A stretch of 64,000 nt of DNA from Terrimesophilobacter bigeumensis. Its GTDB lineage: Bacteria; Actinomycetota; Actinomycetes; Actinomycetales; Microbacteriaceae. The stretch is taken from assembly GCF_039537265.1 (NCBI RefSeq), contig NZ_BAABAE010000003.1, positions 1,240,001 to 1,304,000 of the forward strand, in the 5' to 3' direction. Below, one piece after another: positions 28,624 through 36,676 of this stretch (position 1 is its first letter; each line of letters opens with the position of its first letter). The position numbers and the translations under genes are program-made. Under the pieces are notes generated by a model, which was given only the letters and a program-made list of their open reading frames with translations, ran no database searches and was not told the origin of the DNA.

Positions 28624-30513
28624 CTACTGCGGGAGCATGTTCCCGGCGAAGAAAGCCACGAGCTCATCGCGCGCCGTCAGCGGAAGGATATGCGCGACGT
28701 ACTGGTCGGGGCGGACGATGACGACGCATCCTCCACGGTCGATGCCGCGCACCTCGAAGAAGTCCTCCTGCTCCGGATCGATGGCATACACCTTCTGATA
28801 GTCGATGAGGCCGAACGGTCCCACCCGGGGAAGGAAGATCTGCGGCACGAGACCGAGTTCGACATCCTGGTAGCGCTGCTGATAGACCACCTTGGCGTCG
28901 AAGACGCTGTCGAGGTCGGATCCCCGGGGGGTGAACCGCGCCACCGGCGACTGGGGGGATGCCAACCATTCGGCCCAGTCGGCAAGGGCCGAGCTCGCAC
29001 CGACCGCGGGAGCATCGGCGAAGGCGTAGAGCCGCCAGCGGCCATCCGCCCTGGCGTGATGCCCCAGGTGCACCGGGTTCACATCGGCGACCCGCATCGC
29101 GCGCGCAGACTTGAAACGCTTGCCGATCGGGAACCCCGTCGCCAGCTCCTGATAGCCGGCCTCGCCGGTGATCATCGACGGGGTGTACTGGGTCATGAAC
29201 CCGGCCGGGAACTCCGCCGTCGCCGTGTAGAACTCGGCCAGCTCGGTGGGGCTCGCGAACTCCTCCGGTTTCTTCGCCATCATCGCGGCCCACTCGCGGT
29301 CGAAGTCGATGAGGTTCTGGGCGATGACCTGGCGCTCACCCGAATAGGTGTCGAGAAGGGATGCCGGGCTCCGGCCCTCGAGCACCTGGCCGAGCTTCCA
29401 GCCCAGGTTGAAGCCGTCCTGCATCGAGACGTTCATCCCCTGGCCGGCCTTCGCACTGTGCGTGTGGCAGGCATCCCCCGCGATGAACACCCGGGGCAGC
29501 TGCCGGCCGGTGAGCTCAGCCGGCACATCGTCGAACTTGTCGGTCACCCGATGGCCCACCTCGTAGACGCTCCACCATGCGACGTTCTTCACCTCGACCG
29601 TGTACGGATTCATGATCCGGTTCGTCTTGGCGACGATCTGATCGAGCGTCGTCGCACGGATACTGTCCCGCGTCTCCGGCGTGAGCTCGCCGAGGTCGAC
29701 ATACATCCGGAACAGGAATCCCCCTTCCCGGGGAATATGCAGGATGCTGCCCTCCGAATGCGACTGGATCGCGCACTTGGTGCGGATGTCGGGGAAGTCG
29801 GTGACAGTGAGGACGTCCATGACGCCCCAGGCATGGAACGACTTGTCGCCGGTGTGCTTGCAGCCGATCGATTCGCGCACCCCGCTGTGGGCGCCATCGC
29901 ATCCGACCACGTACTTCGCCTGCACGATCCGCTCCTCGCCCTCGCGCTCTCCGGTCGTGTGCCGCAGTGTGACCCTGACCGGATGGTCGCCTTCCTCGGC
30001 GACCTCGAGACCCACGAACTCGTAGCCGAAGTCGGGGCGGATGCGCGCCGGCCCGTTCGCCGCGGACTCGGCGAAGTAGTCCAGGACCCTCGCCTGGTTG
30101 ACGATCAGGTGCGGAAACTCGCTGACGCCCTTCGGGTCGTCCTTCTCGCGCTGGTTGCGGATGATCTTCGACGGATCCGCCGGGTCCGGACCCCAGAAGT
30201 TCATCGCCGTCAGGTGGAAGGCCTCGGCCACGACCCGTTCGGCAAAGCCGAACGCCTGGAAGGTCTCCACACTGCGGGCCTGGATGCCGTCGGCCTGCCC
30301 GATCTCGAGTCGACCCTCCCGTCGCTCCACGAGGCGCGTCGTGATCGACGGGTACTGGGACAGCTGGGCCGCCAGGAGCATCCCTGCCGGGCCGGAGCCG
30401 ACGATCATGACGTCCATGACGTCGGGAAGCTCGGCCGGCCGGTCGATGCCGGTGCCGGCTGCGGGAAGGATGCGGGGGTCGCCCGAGACGTACCCGTGGT
30501 GGTGGAACTGCAT
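28624..30513 (-). CDS. mobA: 3-hydroxybenzoate 4-monooxygenase-like FAD aromatic hydroxylase
   Basis: 629-residue class A flavoprotein monooxygenase, NADPH-dependent ring hydroxylation, in the phenol 2-monooxygenase/MobA group. It starts MQFHHHGYVSGDP, as MobA proteins do. FAD fold: MIVGSGPAGMLLAAQL (about 36-51), VVGCDGAHSGVR, and FIAGDACHTHSAKAGQGMN; the C-terminal 180 residues are the thioredoxin-like dimerisation domain. Likely product is protocatechuate, but no ring-cleavage or transport genes are present. Divergent from an IclR regulator across 40 bp holding a palindrome, so it is probably inducible. The pair looks like an accessory insert between rnpB and rnhA. Confidence 0.82.
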   Translation of the reverse strand: MQFHHHGYVSGDPRILPAAGTGIDRPAELPDVMDVMIVGSGPAGMLLAAQLSQYPSITTRLVERREGRLEIGQADGIQARSVETFQAFGFAERVVAEAFHLTAMNFWGPDPADPSKIIRNQREKDDPKGVSEFPHLIVNQARVLDYFAESAANGPARIRPDFGYEFVGLEVAEEGDHPVRVTLRHTTGEREGEERIVQAKYVVGCDGAHSGVRESIGCKHTGDKSFHAWGVMDVLTVTDFPDIRTKCAIQSHSEGSILHIPREGGFLFRMYVDLGELTPETRDSIRATTLDQIVAKTNRIMNPYTVEVKNVAWWSVYEVGHRVTDKFDDVPAELTGRQLPRVFIAGDACHTHSAKAGQGMNVSMQDGFNLGWKLGQVLEGRSPASLLDTYSGERQVIAQNLIDFDREWAAMMAKKPEEFASPTELAEFYTATAEFPAGFMTQYTPSMITGEAGYQELATGFPIGKRFKSARAMRVADVNPVHLGHHARADGRWRLYAFADAPAVGASSALADWAEWLASPQSPVARFTPRGSDLDSVFDAKVVYQQRYQDVELGLVPQIFLPRVGPFGLIDYQKVYAIDPEQEDFFEVRGIDRGGCVVIVRPDQYVAHILPLTARDELVAFFAGNMLPQ

Positions 30514-30533
30514 CGTTGCCCCATCTCGTATTT

Positions 30534-30550
30534 TGTTCTATATTCGAACA
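30534..30550. promoter_or_regulatory. Candidate IclR operator in the divergent promoter
   Basis: Perfect inverted repeat TGTTC-N7-GAACA in the 40-bp gap between the monooxygenase and iclR starts. It overlaps TATATT (30539-30544), the likely -10 box of the iclR-type gene, and would allow one protein to control both genes. Confidence 0.6.
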
Positions 30551-30553
30551 CAC

Positions 30554-31306
30554 ATGTCTACTATTGAACGCAAGATTTCTGAGCCCAGCGTATTCCAGCG
30601 GGTCGATGCGAGCAAGGCACCGGTCTCGCAGACGCTCAGCCGTGGTATCCGGATCCTCGAGATACTCGCCGACGCCCGCGAACCGCTCACGATCGACGAG
30701 CTTGCGCGCTCACTCGACCTCCACCGCTCGATCGCCTACCGGCTCCTCCGCACCCTCGAAAGTCACCGGCTCGTGGAGCGGGACGCGGCGGGGAAGGTCT
30801 CCCTCGGGGCACGCATGGCGGCGCTGGCCACCGGCATCGCCCACGACCTCCAGTCGGCGGCGCTCCCCGAACTCACCGCCATCGCCGGCGATCTGGGCAT
30901 GACCTGCTTCCTCGTGGTTCTCGACCAGGACGAGTGCATCACTCTCGCGAGCGTCGAGCCGCGCCACGCGATCGCCTCCGTCGTACAGCGCCCGGGTGCC
31001 CGGCATTCGGTGCTCCTCGGCGCGCCGGGCAAGGCGATCCTGTCGATCCTGACCCCGGCAGAGTGGCCGGATGGCGCCTCAGCCCGCCTCCGGGACGAGG
31101 TCGCGGAGGTGCGGGAACGGGGTTACGCCACGAGCCACGACGAAGTCATCCGGACGGTGCAGTCCGTGTCGGTGCCGCTGAGCCTCCGGGGACGGCGCCC
31201 CGCGGCGATCGCCGTCATCCACGTCGGTACCGGCCTGGGGCCGGACGTCATCGCTGCGCGGCTGACCCGATCGGTGGAGAGTATTCGGGAGGCGCTCGCG
31301 GGGTGA
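30554..31306 (+). CDS. IclR-family transcriptional regulator
   Basis: 250-residue regulator. The N-terminal winged helix-turn-helix (about 25-85) reads SRGIRILEILADAREPLTID and HRSIAYRLLRTLESHRLVE; the C-terminal effector-binding domain (about 95-248) has the family segment ARHSVLLGAPGKAIL. IclR regulators bind small carboxylates or aromatic acids and commonly lie divergent from the catabolic genes they control, so 3-hydroxybenzoate or protocatechuate is a reasonable effector. The ATG lies 9 nt after a TATATT box. A longer upstream frame runs into the neighbour and is not used. Confidence 0.88.
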   Translation: MSTIERKISEPSVFQRVDASKAPVSQTLSRGIRILEILADAREPLTIDELARSLDLHRSIAYRLLRTLESHRLVERDAAGKVSLGARMAALATGIAHDLQSAALPELTAIAGDLGMTCFLVVLDQDECITLASVEPRHAIASVVQRPGARHSVLLGAPGKAILSILTPAEWPDGASARLRDEVAEVRERGYATSHDEVIRTVQSVSVPLSLRGRRPAAIAVIHVGTGLGPDVIAARLTRSVESIREALAG

Positions 31307-31316
31307 GGACGCCGAG

Positions 31317-31736
31317 CTAGCCGAAGTCGGCGCGGAGGTCCATGGCGCGGTTGGCGGCGGCGTCGGCACGGGAGTTCTGCGCGCGGGGGATCCACTCGAA
31401 GCTCACCGGCGTGCCGGTGAGCAGCTGGCGCGCGATGGCCGCAAGCTCCGCCATGTCGGGATGCTTGATCTTCCAGCGGCCCGACATCTGCTCGACGACG
31501 AGCTTGGAGTCCATGCGCACGTGCAATTCGGCATCCGGGTCGATCGCGAGCGCGTGCCGTACGCCCTCGATGAGCGCCGTGTACTCCGCGACATTGTTCG
31601 ACACGACGCCGAGATAGCGGCCCACCTCGGCGAGCACCTCGCCGGATGCCGCGTCGATCACGATCGAACCGCTCCCCGCCTGGCCGGGGTTTCCCCGCGA
31701 CCCGCCGTCCGCCTCGATGAGCAGTAACCGTGCCAT
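31317..31736 (-). CDS. rnhA: Ribonuclease HI-fold protein
   Basis: 139-residue RNase H, cleaving RNA in RNA-DNA hybrids. The four catalytic acids are present: Asp10 (EADGGSRGNPG), Glu51 (NNVAEYTALIEG), Asp76 (MDSKLVVEQM) and Asp125 (SRADAAAN). In mycobacteria the homologue (Rv2228c) is fused to a CobC-like phosphatase; here the phosphatase half is absent and the protein ends right after the RNase H fold. The start overlaps the preceding stop as TGATG, so it is coupled to the Rv2229c-like gene. Confidence 0.9.
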   Translation of the reverse strand: MARLLLIEADGGSRGNPGQAGSGSIVIDAASGEVLAEVGRYLGVVSNNVAEYTALIEGVRHALAIDPDAELHVRMDSKLVVEQMSGRWKIKHPDMAELAAIARQLLTGTPVSFEWIPRAQNSRADAAANRAMDLRADFG

Positions 31737-32476
31737 CAGATGCCCGACTCGGAGGTGCGAACCAGGATCGCGTTGCTGTCCGGGCACAGCACCACGTCAT
31801 CCGGAGCGGCAGCCCGAATGGCGGCCATGTCGCTCTCGTTGAGCTTCACCCCGCTCGCGCTCGACACGCCGCCCTGCAGAAGCGAGGCCCCGGTGCCGTA
31901 ACGCTCGCGCTGCCGTTCGTAGAGGGCGAGAAGATCTTCCGGCAGCTTGCCGACGATGATCGAACGGTTCGCGATCGCGTGTCCGCGCTCCCCCTCGATC
32001 GTCGCGAGCGCCGCATCGCGAGCAGCCTCGGCCTCGGCGATGCGCACGAGCAACTCGTCGTGGCCGGCCTTCGTCGCAGATGCCGCCGCCTCGAGCTCCT
32101 CGATGCGCTCCATGACGGCGAGCTCGATGTCCTCGAGATCGGACTGCCTCTTGCGCAGGGAGGCGAGTTCCGTCTCGAGCCCCGCGACATCCTTCACAGA
32201 GGAGGTCGCCTCGAGGCGCTCCACGTCGCGTTTGATGCGCGTCTCCACGACCTCGACATCCGACTCGACCCGCTTGAGCTCGAGCCGCGCGTCCTCGAGC
32301 GCACCGCTGTCGCTGACGCCGGCGAGCCTCGCCTCCTCCGCCTCTGCACTGAGTGAGGCGATCGTCTGGAGCTCGGGCAGCGAGTTCGCCCGGTGTGCGA
32401 GTTGCTGCAGCTTCGTGTCGATCGCCTGGAGTTCGAGGAGGATCGCCTGATCCTCGGGGCTTGCTTTCAGCGCCAT
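31736..32476 (-). CDS. Rv2229c-like coiled-coil protein with decayed zinc ribbon
   Basis: 246 residues: a long antiparallel coiled coil (about 5-170, rich in Glu/Arg/Leu heptads, KRVESDVEVVETRIKRDVER) followed by a C-terminal zf-RING_7-type domain. That domain normally carries two CxxC pairs; here the first site reads LLQGGVSSASG and the second LCPDSNAILVR, leaving a single Cys, so it cannot bind zinc in the usual way. Its function is unknown. The Nif3-like, Rv2229c-like and RNase H order is the same as in mycobacteria. ATG preceded by GCGGGGG rather than a clear ribosome site. Confidence 0.8.
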   Translation of the reverse strand: MALKASPEDQAILLELQAIDTKLQQLAHRANSLPELQTIASLSAEAEEARLAGVSDSGALEDARLELKRVESDVEVVETRIKRDVERLEATSSVKDVAGLETELASLRKRQSDLEDIELAVMERIEELEAAASATKAGHDELLVRIAEAEAARDAALATIEGERGHAIANRSIIVGKLPEDLLALYERQRERYGTGASLLQGGVSSASGVKLNESDMAAIRAAAPDDVVLCPDSNAILVRTSESGI

Positions 32477-32519
32477 CGCGGGGGAACCAACTCTCTCTGG
32501 CTTCTCTGGTGTTCGCCGG

Positions 32520-33359
32520 TCACTGGACGATCGCGAAATCCCACGGGTCGGTGCGGAGTTCACTGACCGTCACCGTAACACCCGGCAGCGCCGCGCGAAG
32601 CTCCTCGGCCGCCGTGTCCAGCCACAGCCACTCACTCGCCCAGTGCGACACGTCGATGAGTGCCGGACCTCCGGAGAGTTTCGCGTTCTCCCGGAAGGCC
32701 GAGGCCGGGTGGTGCCGCAGGTCGCTCGTCAGGTACACGTCGGCGGCGAGCACCGCCGGCTCCTCGAGGTAGCTGTCGCCCGCTCCCCCGCACAACGCGA
32801 CCGTCTCGACCGGGGCGTCGTAGTCGCCGGCTACCCGGATGCCGGAGGCCGTCGGAGGGAGCAGGTCGGCGACGGCGCGCGCTAGCCGGCCGAGCGTGGT
32901 CGGCGCCGCGAGGCGCCCGACACGGCCGATACCGCCTGCCGCGGCACCGGTGGCCGCGACGATGGGCGACGCGTCGAGAAGGCCGAGGCGGGCGGCGAGC
33001 ACGGCGGAGGTGCCGGTCTCCACGACATCCGCGTTCGTGTGGGCGGCGTAGAGCGCGCAGCCGCCGCGGATGAGGCGGGAGACGACGACACCCTTGAAGC
33101 GGTCCTCGGCGACCGTTGTGACGCCGCGCAGCAGGAGGGGGTGGTGCACGAGGAGCATGCCCGCGCCGAGCTCGACGGCCTCATCGGCGGTGTCCGGGAC
33201 GGCGTCGACGGCGAGGTGCACGTGGCCGACCACGGCATCCGGGTCGCCCGCGAGCAGGCCGATCGCATCCCACGGCTCGGCACCCTCGAGAGGCCAGAGG
33301 CGGGTCGCTGCCGCGACGATGTCGGCGACGGTGCGCGAGGCGGCGGAGGCTGCGGACAT
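32520..33359 (-). CDS. Nif3-like dinuclear metal-centre protein
   Basis: 279-residue member of the NIF3/YbgI family, toroidal hexamers with two metals per subunit. Ligand motifs are visible: LLVHHPLLLRG (two His, about 78-88), AAHTNADV (His and Asp, about 107-114) and the C-terminal DVSHWASEWL with His and Glu. The substrate is unknown; some family members are linked to GTP cyclohydrolase-like chemistry. The ATG follows TACACT by 6 nt, so a leaderless message is likely. A much longer upstream frame is only the NCS1 gene read in another phase. Confidence 0.88.
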   Translation of the reverse strand: MSAASAASRTVADIVAAATRLWPLEGAEPWDAIGLLAGDPDAVVGHVHLAVDAVPDTADEAVELGAGMLLVHHPLLLRGVTTVAEDRFKGVVVSRLIRGGCALYAAHTNADVVETGTSAVLAARLGLLDASPIVAATGAAAGGIGRVGRLAAPTTLGRLARAVADLLPPTASGIRVAGDYDAPVETVALCGGAGDSYLEEPAVLAADVYLTSDLRHHPASAFRENAKLSGGPALIDVSHWASEWLWLDTAAEELRAALPGVTVTVSELRTDPWDFAIVQ

Positions 33360-33365
33360 CCACCC

Positions 33366-33371
33366 AGTGTA
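33366..33371 (-). promoter_or_regulatory. -10 box of the Nif3-like gene (leaderless)
   Basis: TACACT on the minus strand, 6 nt before the ATG. Confidence 0.45.
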
Positions 33372-33385
33372 GTTCGAGGCGGTGT

Positions 33386-36223
33386 TCAGTCCTCGGGGTT
33401 CCTGGTACGCGTGATCGCGGATTCCTCCTGGCGGCGGATGCCCGGGATTCCTCCGATGATCGGCACGAGGAGACCGAGCACGAGCGCGACGAGCACGCCG
33501 AGGTCGCTCGCGGCGAGATCGCTCGCCCCGGCAACATCGAGGAGCGGGAACAGGTAGCCCTGCCAGCTGAGCCAGCCGACGGTCGCCGTCGTGAGACCGA
33601 ATCCGATCGCGGAGGCCAGGACGAGGGCCGTGAGGTTGGTCCAGTTGACGTCGGAGTAGACGCCGCCGCGGGTGACGAGTGACTTCGTATCGAACCGTCG
33701 GTTGCGGATCATCATCTCGGCCGCGAAGATGCCCGCCCATGCTGCCACCGGCACGGCGAGACTCGTCGCGACATCGCGCAGCAGCAGGGTGAAGTCGCCG
33801 ACCGACAGGGCGAGGAGGATCGCGACGCCGGCGAGGGCCACGCCGACGATGACCACGGATGCCGACCGCCGCATGGTCGCGCCCGTCGCCTGCAGCGCGA
33901 ACCCGCCGGAGTAGATGGAGATCACGACCCCCGACAGCAGGCTCAGGGCGAGCGCGGCGATGAGTGGGATCGGGTACCAGGTGGGGATGAGCAGGGCGAT
34001 CGTGTCGAGCGGGGTCTCGACGAGCCCGGTTGCGACATCCGGGTTCGAGGCGGCGAGCACCGCGCCATAGGCGATGAGCACGAAAGCCGGGATCGTCGCT
34101 CCGAACGTCGACCACAGCATGGATGCCGCGCCCGAGCCGCCAGGACGCTGATAGCGGGCGAGGTCGGCACTGCTCACCGCCCAGACGAGCCCGACGAAGC
34201 TGAAGACGAGCACGGCGCCGGTGACCACGAGGATCCAGGGGCCGTCGCCCACCGTGAGAGCGGTCGAGATGCTCACGGCCGGCCAGGTGATGACGATGAG
34301 CCCGACGATGAGGATGGCCGAGATCACGGTGACCACGAGCTGGAATCGTGCGAGCAGCCCGTAGCCGAAGAAGGCGATCACGAGGGCGAGCAGGAACCCG
34401 GCGGCGAGCCCGATGATCGTGAGCTGCGGTTCGCTGAGCCCCCCGCCGAGTTCGGCCCCGGCGAGGATGCGCGCCGTCCCTGCCGCGAGGAACCACAGGA
34501 GCACAGCACCCCAGAACAGTCGAACGACGAGCGCGAGCACCGCCGGCAGGATGTTGCCGAGGTGCCCGAAGGCCGCGCGCGAGACGATCATGGTGGGCTG
34601 CCCGCTCCACTTGCCTGCGAGCGTTCCGAGCCCGAGCGGGAGGAACGAGAGGGCGATGCCGGCGAGGGTCGCGACGATCGCCTGGCGCAGGCTCATCCCG
34701 AGTGCGAAGACGGCGCCGCCGAAGGCAAGGCTCACGACCGAGGAGTTCGCGGCGAACCACAGCCAGAACATGCGTGCAGCTCGGCCGACGCGCTGATCGA
34801 ACGCCGTAGGTTCGACGGAGCTCTCCTCGACCCGGAACGCCGGTGGCGGGGTCGGCACATCGTCGAGGATGACGTGCTCGCTCGTGGGGATCCGGGAACT
34901 CGCGATCGGCTCCACCGGGGTGATCGGGGCATCCGGGATGATCGCGACGCCCTCGGAGGTCACCGGGAAGGGTCCGAGGAGGTCCGAGAGCGCCTGGTCG
35001 GTGTCCCCCACGTCGTCGTCTCGGAACGGTATGGCTTCGTCCGTTCCCTCGGCCGCGCCGTTCAGGAGTGAGTCGAAGTCGAAGGATGCGGCCGCCGGTG
35101 GTGACGTCGGTTCCACGAGGTCGGGAATCGCCGGTGTGGAATCGGGCTGCACGGAACCGGGCGGTGCGAAACCGGGCGGTGCGAATGCGACCGCCTCCGG
35201 TGACGGTTTCGCCGGGAGCAGTTCGTGACCCGGTGGGGGCGGAAGGTCCGAGATCGGCGCCGTCATGGGCGGAGGTGCGGTGCTGAGCTCGCTCTCGAGC
35301 ACCTCGTCCACACGGAAGGTGTGCGTCGGCGCCGGGGGTAGCGGTGCCGACGGCTCGGCGGCCACAGGCGAGAGAACGTCCTGGAACTCCGAGCGAGCAT
35401 TCTCGATCTCGGCCATCGCACCTGCAGAGCCCGAAGCTTCCGCTGATGCCTGCCATTCGGCGAACTCGCGCGCGTCCTGCTCCCGGAGCCTGAGTTGCTC
35501 CTCGAGTTGCTCCATCGCGTCGAGGGTGCTCGGGGCGTCCCGTCCTTCGAACACCAGGGCGAGTTCGTCGACCGGAAGCGATTGGCGTACAGGTCGCTGC
35601 GGCAGATCGGGCTCAGCCGGAGAGTCGTCGAGGTCATAGACCACGGCCGGGGCCTCGTCAACCGGAGTCTCGTCGAGGGGCGCCTCGTCCATCGGCGCCT
35701 CGTCAATCGGAGTCTCGTCGAGGGAAGTCTCGTCCATCGGAGTCTCGTCAAGGGGAGTCTCGTCGAGGTCGTAGACCACGGCGGGAGCCTCTTCGAGGGG
35801 AGTGTCGTTGACGAGGATGTCTTCGAGGGGATAGATCTCGGCCGGGGTCTCGTCGACGGCGGCCTCAGGCGTCTCGTCCGCGAGGTTCACTGGCGCATCC
35901 GGCGCCGTCTCCTCCGGATTGTCGAGCACGGCATCCGCCGGCGGAGGGCCAGGAACGATCGTGTCTTCGAGCACCTCGTCGTCGCCGGGAAGACTGTCCG
36001 GGACGACACCCGGTATGACATGGATCGTGCCGGAGTGCGTCGCCTTCTCGAAATCCTCGAAGAGCACGTCGGCGAGATCGTCATCGCTCACGATCGCATC
36101 CTCATCATCGGATGCCGGCGGCGGCGTATAAGTGGACCGCCGCGGGCCGATGGGTCCGCTCGAACCCGGATCCGCCCCATCCGGTTCGAGACCCCCCTCG
36201 GAGAGGTTGTCGTGGTCAACCAT
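33386..36223 (-). CDS. NCS1-type nucleobase permease with giant acidic N-terminal tail
   Basis: 945 residues. Residues 1-484 are hydrophilic, acidic and Pro-rich, without an obvious fold. About 95-190 is a run of repeats such as DETPLDETPMDETSLDE, and a short helical stretch near 240-270 (MEQLEEQLRLREQDAREF) may form a coiled coil. From about 485 to the end lie some 12 membrane helices typical of NCS1 (purine/cytosine permease, CodB-like): NSSVVSLAFGGAVFALG, WAVSSADLARYQRPGGSG, and RFDTKSLVTRGGVYSDVNW. Known NCS1 transporters are about 400-500 residues, so the tail doubles the length. The ATG follows TAACAT by 6 nt; the GTG two codons earlier is less likely. Confidence 0.8.
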   Translation of the reverse strand: MVDHDNLSEGGLEPDGADPGSSGPIGPRRSTYTPPPASDDEDAIVSDDDLADVLFEDFEKATHSGTIHVIPGVVPDSLPGDDEVLEDTIVPGPPPADAVLDNPEETAPDAPVNLADETPEAAVDETPAEIYPLEDILVNDTPLEEAPAVVYDLDETPLDETPMDETSLDETPIDEAPMDEAPLDETPVDEAPAVVYDLDDSPAEPDLPQRPVRQSLPVDELALVFEGRDAPSTLDAMEQLEEQLRLREQDAREFAEWQASAEASGSAGAMAEIENARSEFQDVLSPVAAEPSAPLPPAPTHTFRVDEVLESELSTAPPPMTAPISDLPPPPGHELLPAKPSPEAVAFAPPGFAPPGSVQPDSTPAIPDLVEPTSPPAAASFDFDSLLNGAAEGTDEAIPFRDDDVGDTDQALSDLLGPFPVTSEGVAIIPDAPITPVEPIASSRIPTSEHVILDDVPTPPPAFRVEESSVEPTAFDQRVGRAARMFWLWFAANSSVVSLAFGGAVFALGMSLRQAIVATLAGIALSFLPLGLGTLAGKWSGQPTMIVSRAAFGHLGNILPAVLALVVRLFWGAVLLWFLAAGTARILAGAELGGGLSEPQLTIIGLAAGFLLALVIAFFGYGLLARFQLVVTVISAILIVGLIVITWPAVSISTALTVGDGPWILVVTGAVLVFSFVGLVWAVSSADLARYQRPGGSGAASMLWSTFGATIPAFVLIAYGAVLAASNPDVATGLVETPLDTIALLIPTWYPIPLIAALALSLLSGVVISIYSGGFALQATGATMRRSASVVIVGVALAGVAILLALSVGDFTLLLRDVATSLAVPVAAWAGIFAAEMMIRNRRFDTKSLVTRGGVYSDVNWTNLTALVLASAIGFGLTTATVGWLSWQGYLFPLLDVAGASDLAASDLGVLVALVLGLLVPIIGGIPGIRRQEESAITRTRNPED

Positions 36224-36229
36224 GGCCAC

Positions 36230-36235
36230 ATGTTA
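36230..36235 (-). promoter_or_regulatory. -10 box of the NCS1 gene (leaderless)
   Basis: TAACAT on the minus strand, 6 nt before the ATG at 36223. Confidence 0.5.
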
Positions 36236-36323
36236 CGGGGCGAAGAGGATTCCAGGGCTGCGGCATGCCGTATCCCTGCGGCATCCGGCGACTCCCGAAA
36301 TGCCGGACAATGAGCGATTCTAT

Positions 36324-36339
36324 CTCTATATAGCTAGAG
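36324..36339. promoter_or_regulatory. Candidate PadR operator (first copy)
   Basis: Perfect inverted repeat CTCTA-TATAGC-TAGAG. It overlaps TAGAGT (36335-36340), the -10 box that lies 6 nt before the padR ATG, so the protein probably represses its own gene. It contains the core TATAGCTA also present upstream of the second PadR gene. Confidence 0.6.
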
Positions 36340-36346
36340 TTAGAAC

Positions 36347-36676
36347 ATGCAGCCTCTCACGCGGATCACGCCCGCCACCGTCGACGTCCTCATGAGCCTC
36401 CTCGATGAGGCCGGCTCGCGCACCTGGGGCCTCGAGATCGTGCGCCGCTGTGCTCGACCGCCGGGCTCGGTCTACCCGATCCTCGAGCGTCTGGAGAGAT
36501 CCGGCTGGGTCGAGTCTGCCTGGGAGAACGACGACTCTCGCACTGGCCCCCGTCGGCGCCTCTACGAACTGACAGCGGACGGTGCAACGGCCGCCCGCGC
36601 GGCCGTCACGGCCTTTGCCGCAAAGGCCGCCGCTAGCGGCGCGCACCGCACGCAGCCGCTCGGGAGCAGCGCATGA
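36347..36676 (+). CDS. PadR-family transcriptional regulator
   Basis: 109-residue minimal PadR repressor. Winged helix-turn-helix over residues 8-80 (VDVLMSLLDEAGSRTWGLEI, then RPPGSVYPILERLERSGWVE, and RRLYELTADGATAARAAV), with a short C-terminal helix for dimerisation. PadR proteins usually control adjacent transport or membrane genes and their own promoter. The stop overlaps the start of the following membrane-protein gene (ATGA), so they form an operon. A palindrome covers the promoter. Start: leaderless ATG 6 nt after TAGAGT. Confidence 0.88.
   Translation: MQPLTRITPATVDVLMSLLDEAGSRTWGLEIVRRCARPPGSVYPILERLERSGWVESAWENDDSRTGPRRRLYELTADGATAARAAVTAFAAKAAASGAHRTQPLGSSA

Noticed and set aside
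28105..30567. An 820-codon plus-strand frame crossing rnpB and the monooxygenase
   Set aside because: It runs through the RNase P RNA and the complement of a clear flavoprotein.
33360..35456. A 700-codon N-terminal extension of the Nif3-like frame
   Set aside because: Arg/Pro-rich out-of-phase translation of the NCS1 gene on the same strand; the Nif3 family begins at the ATG at 33359.
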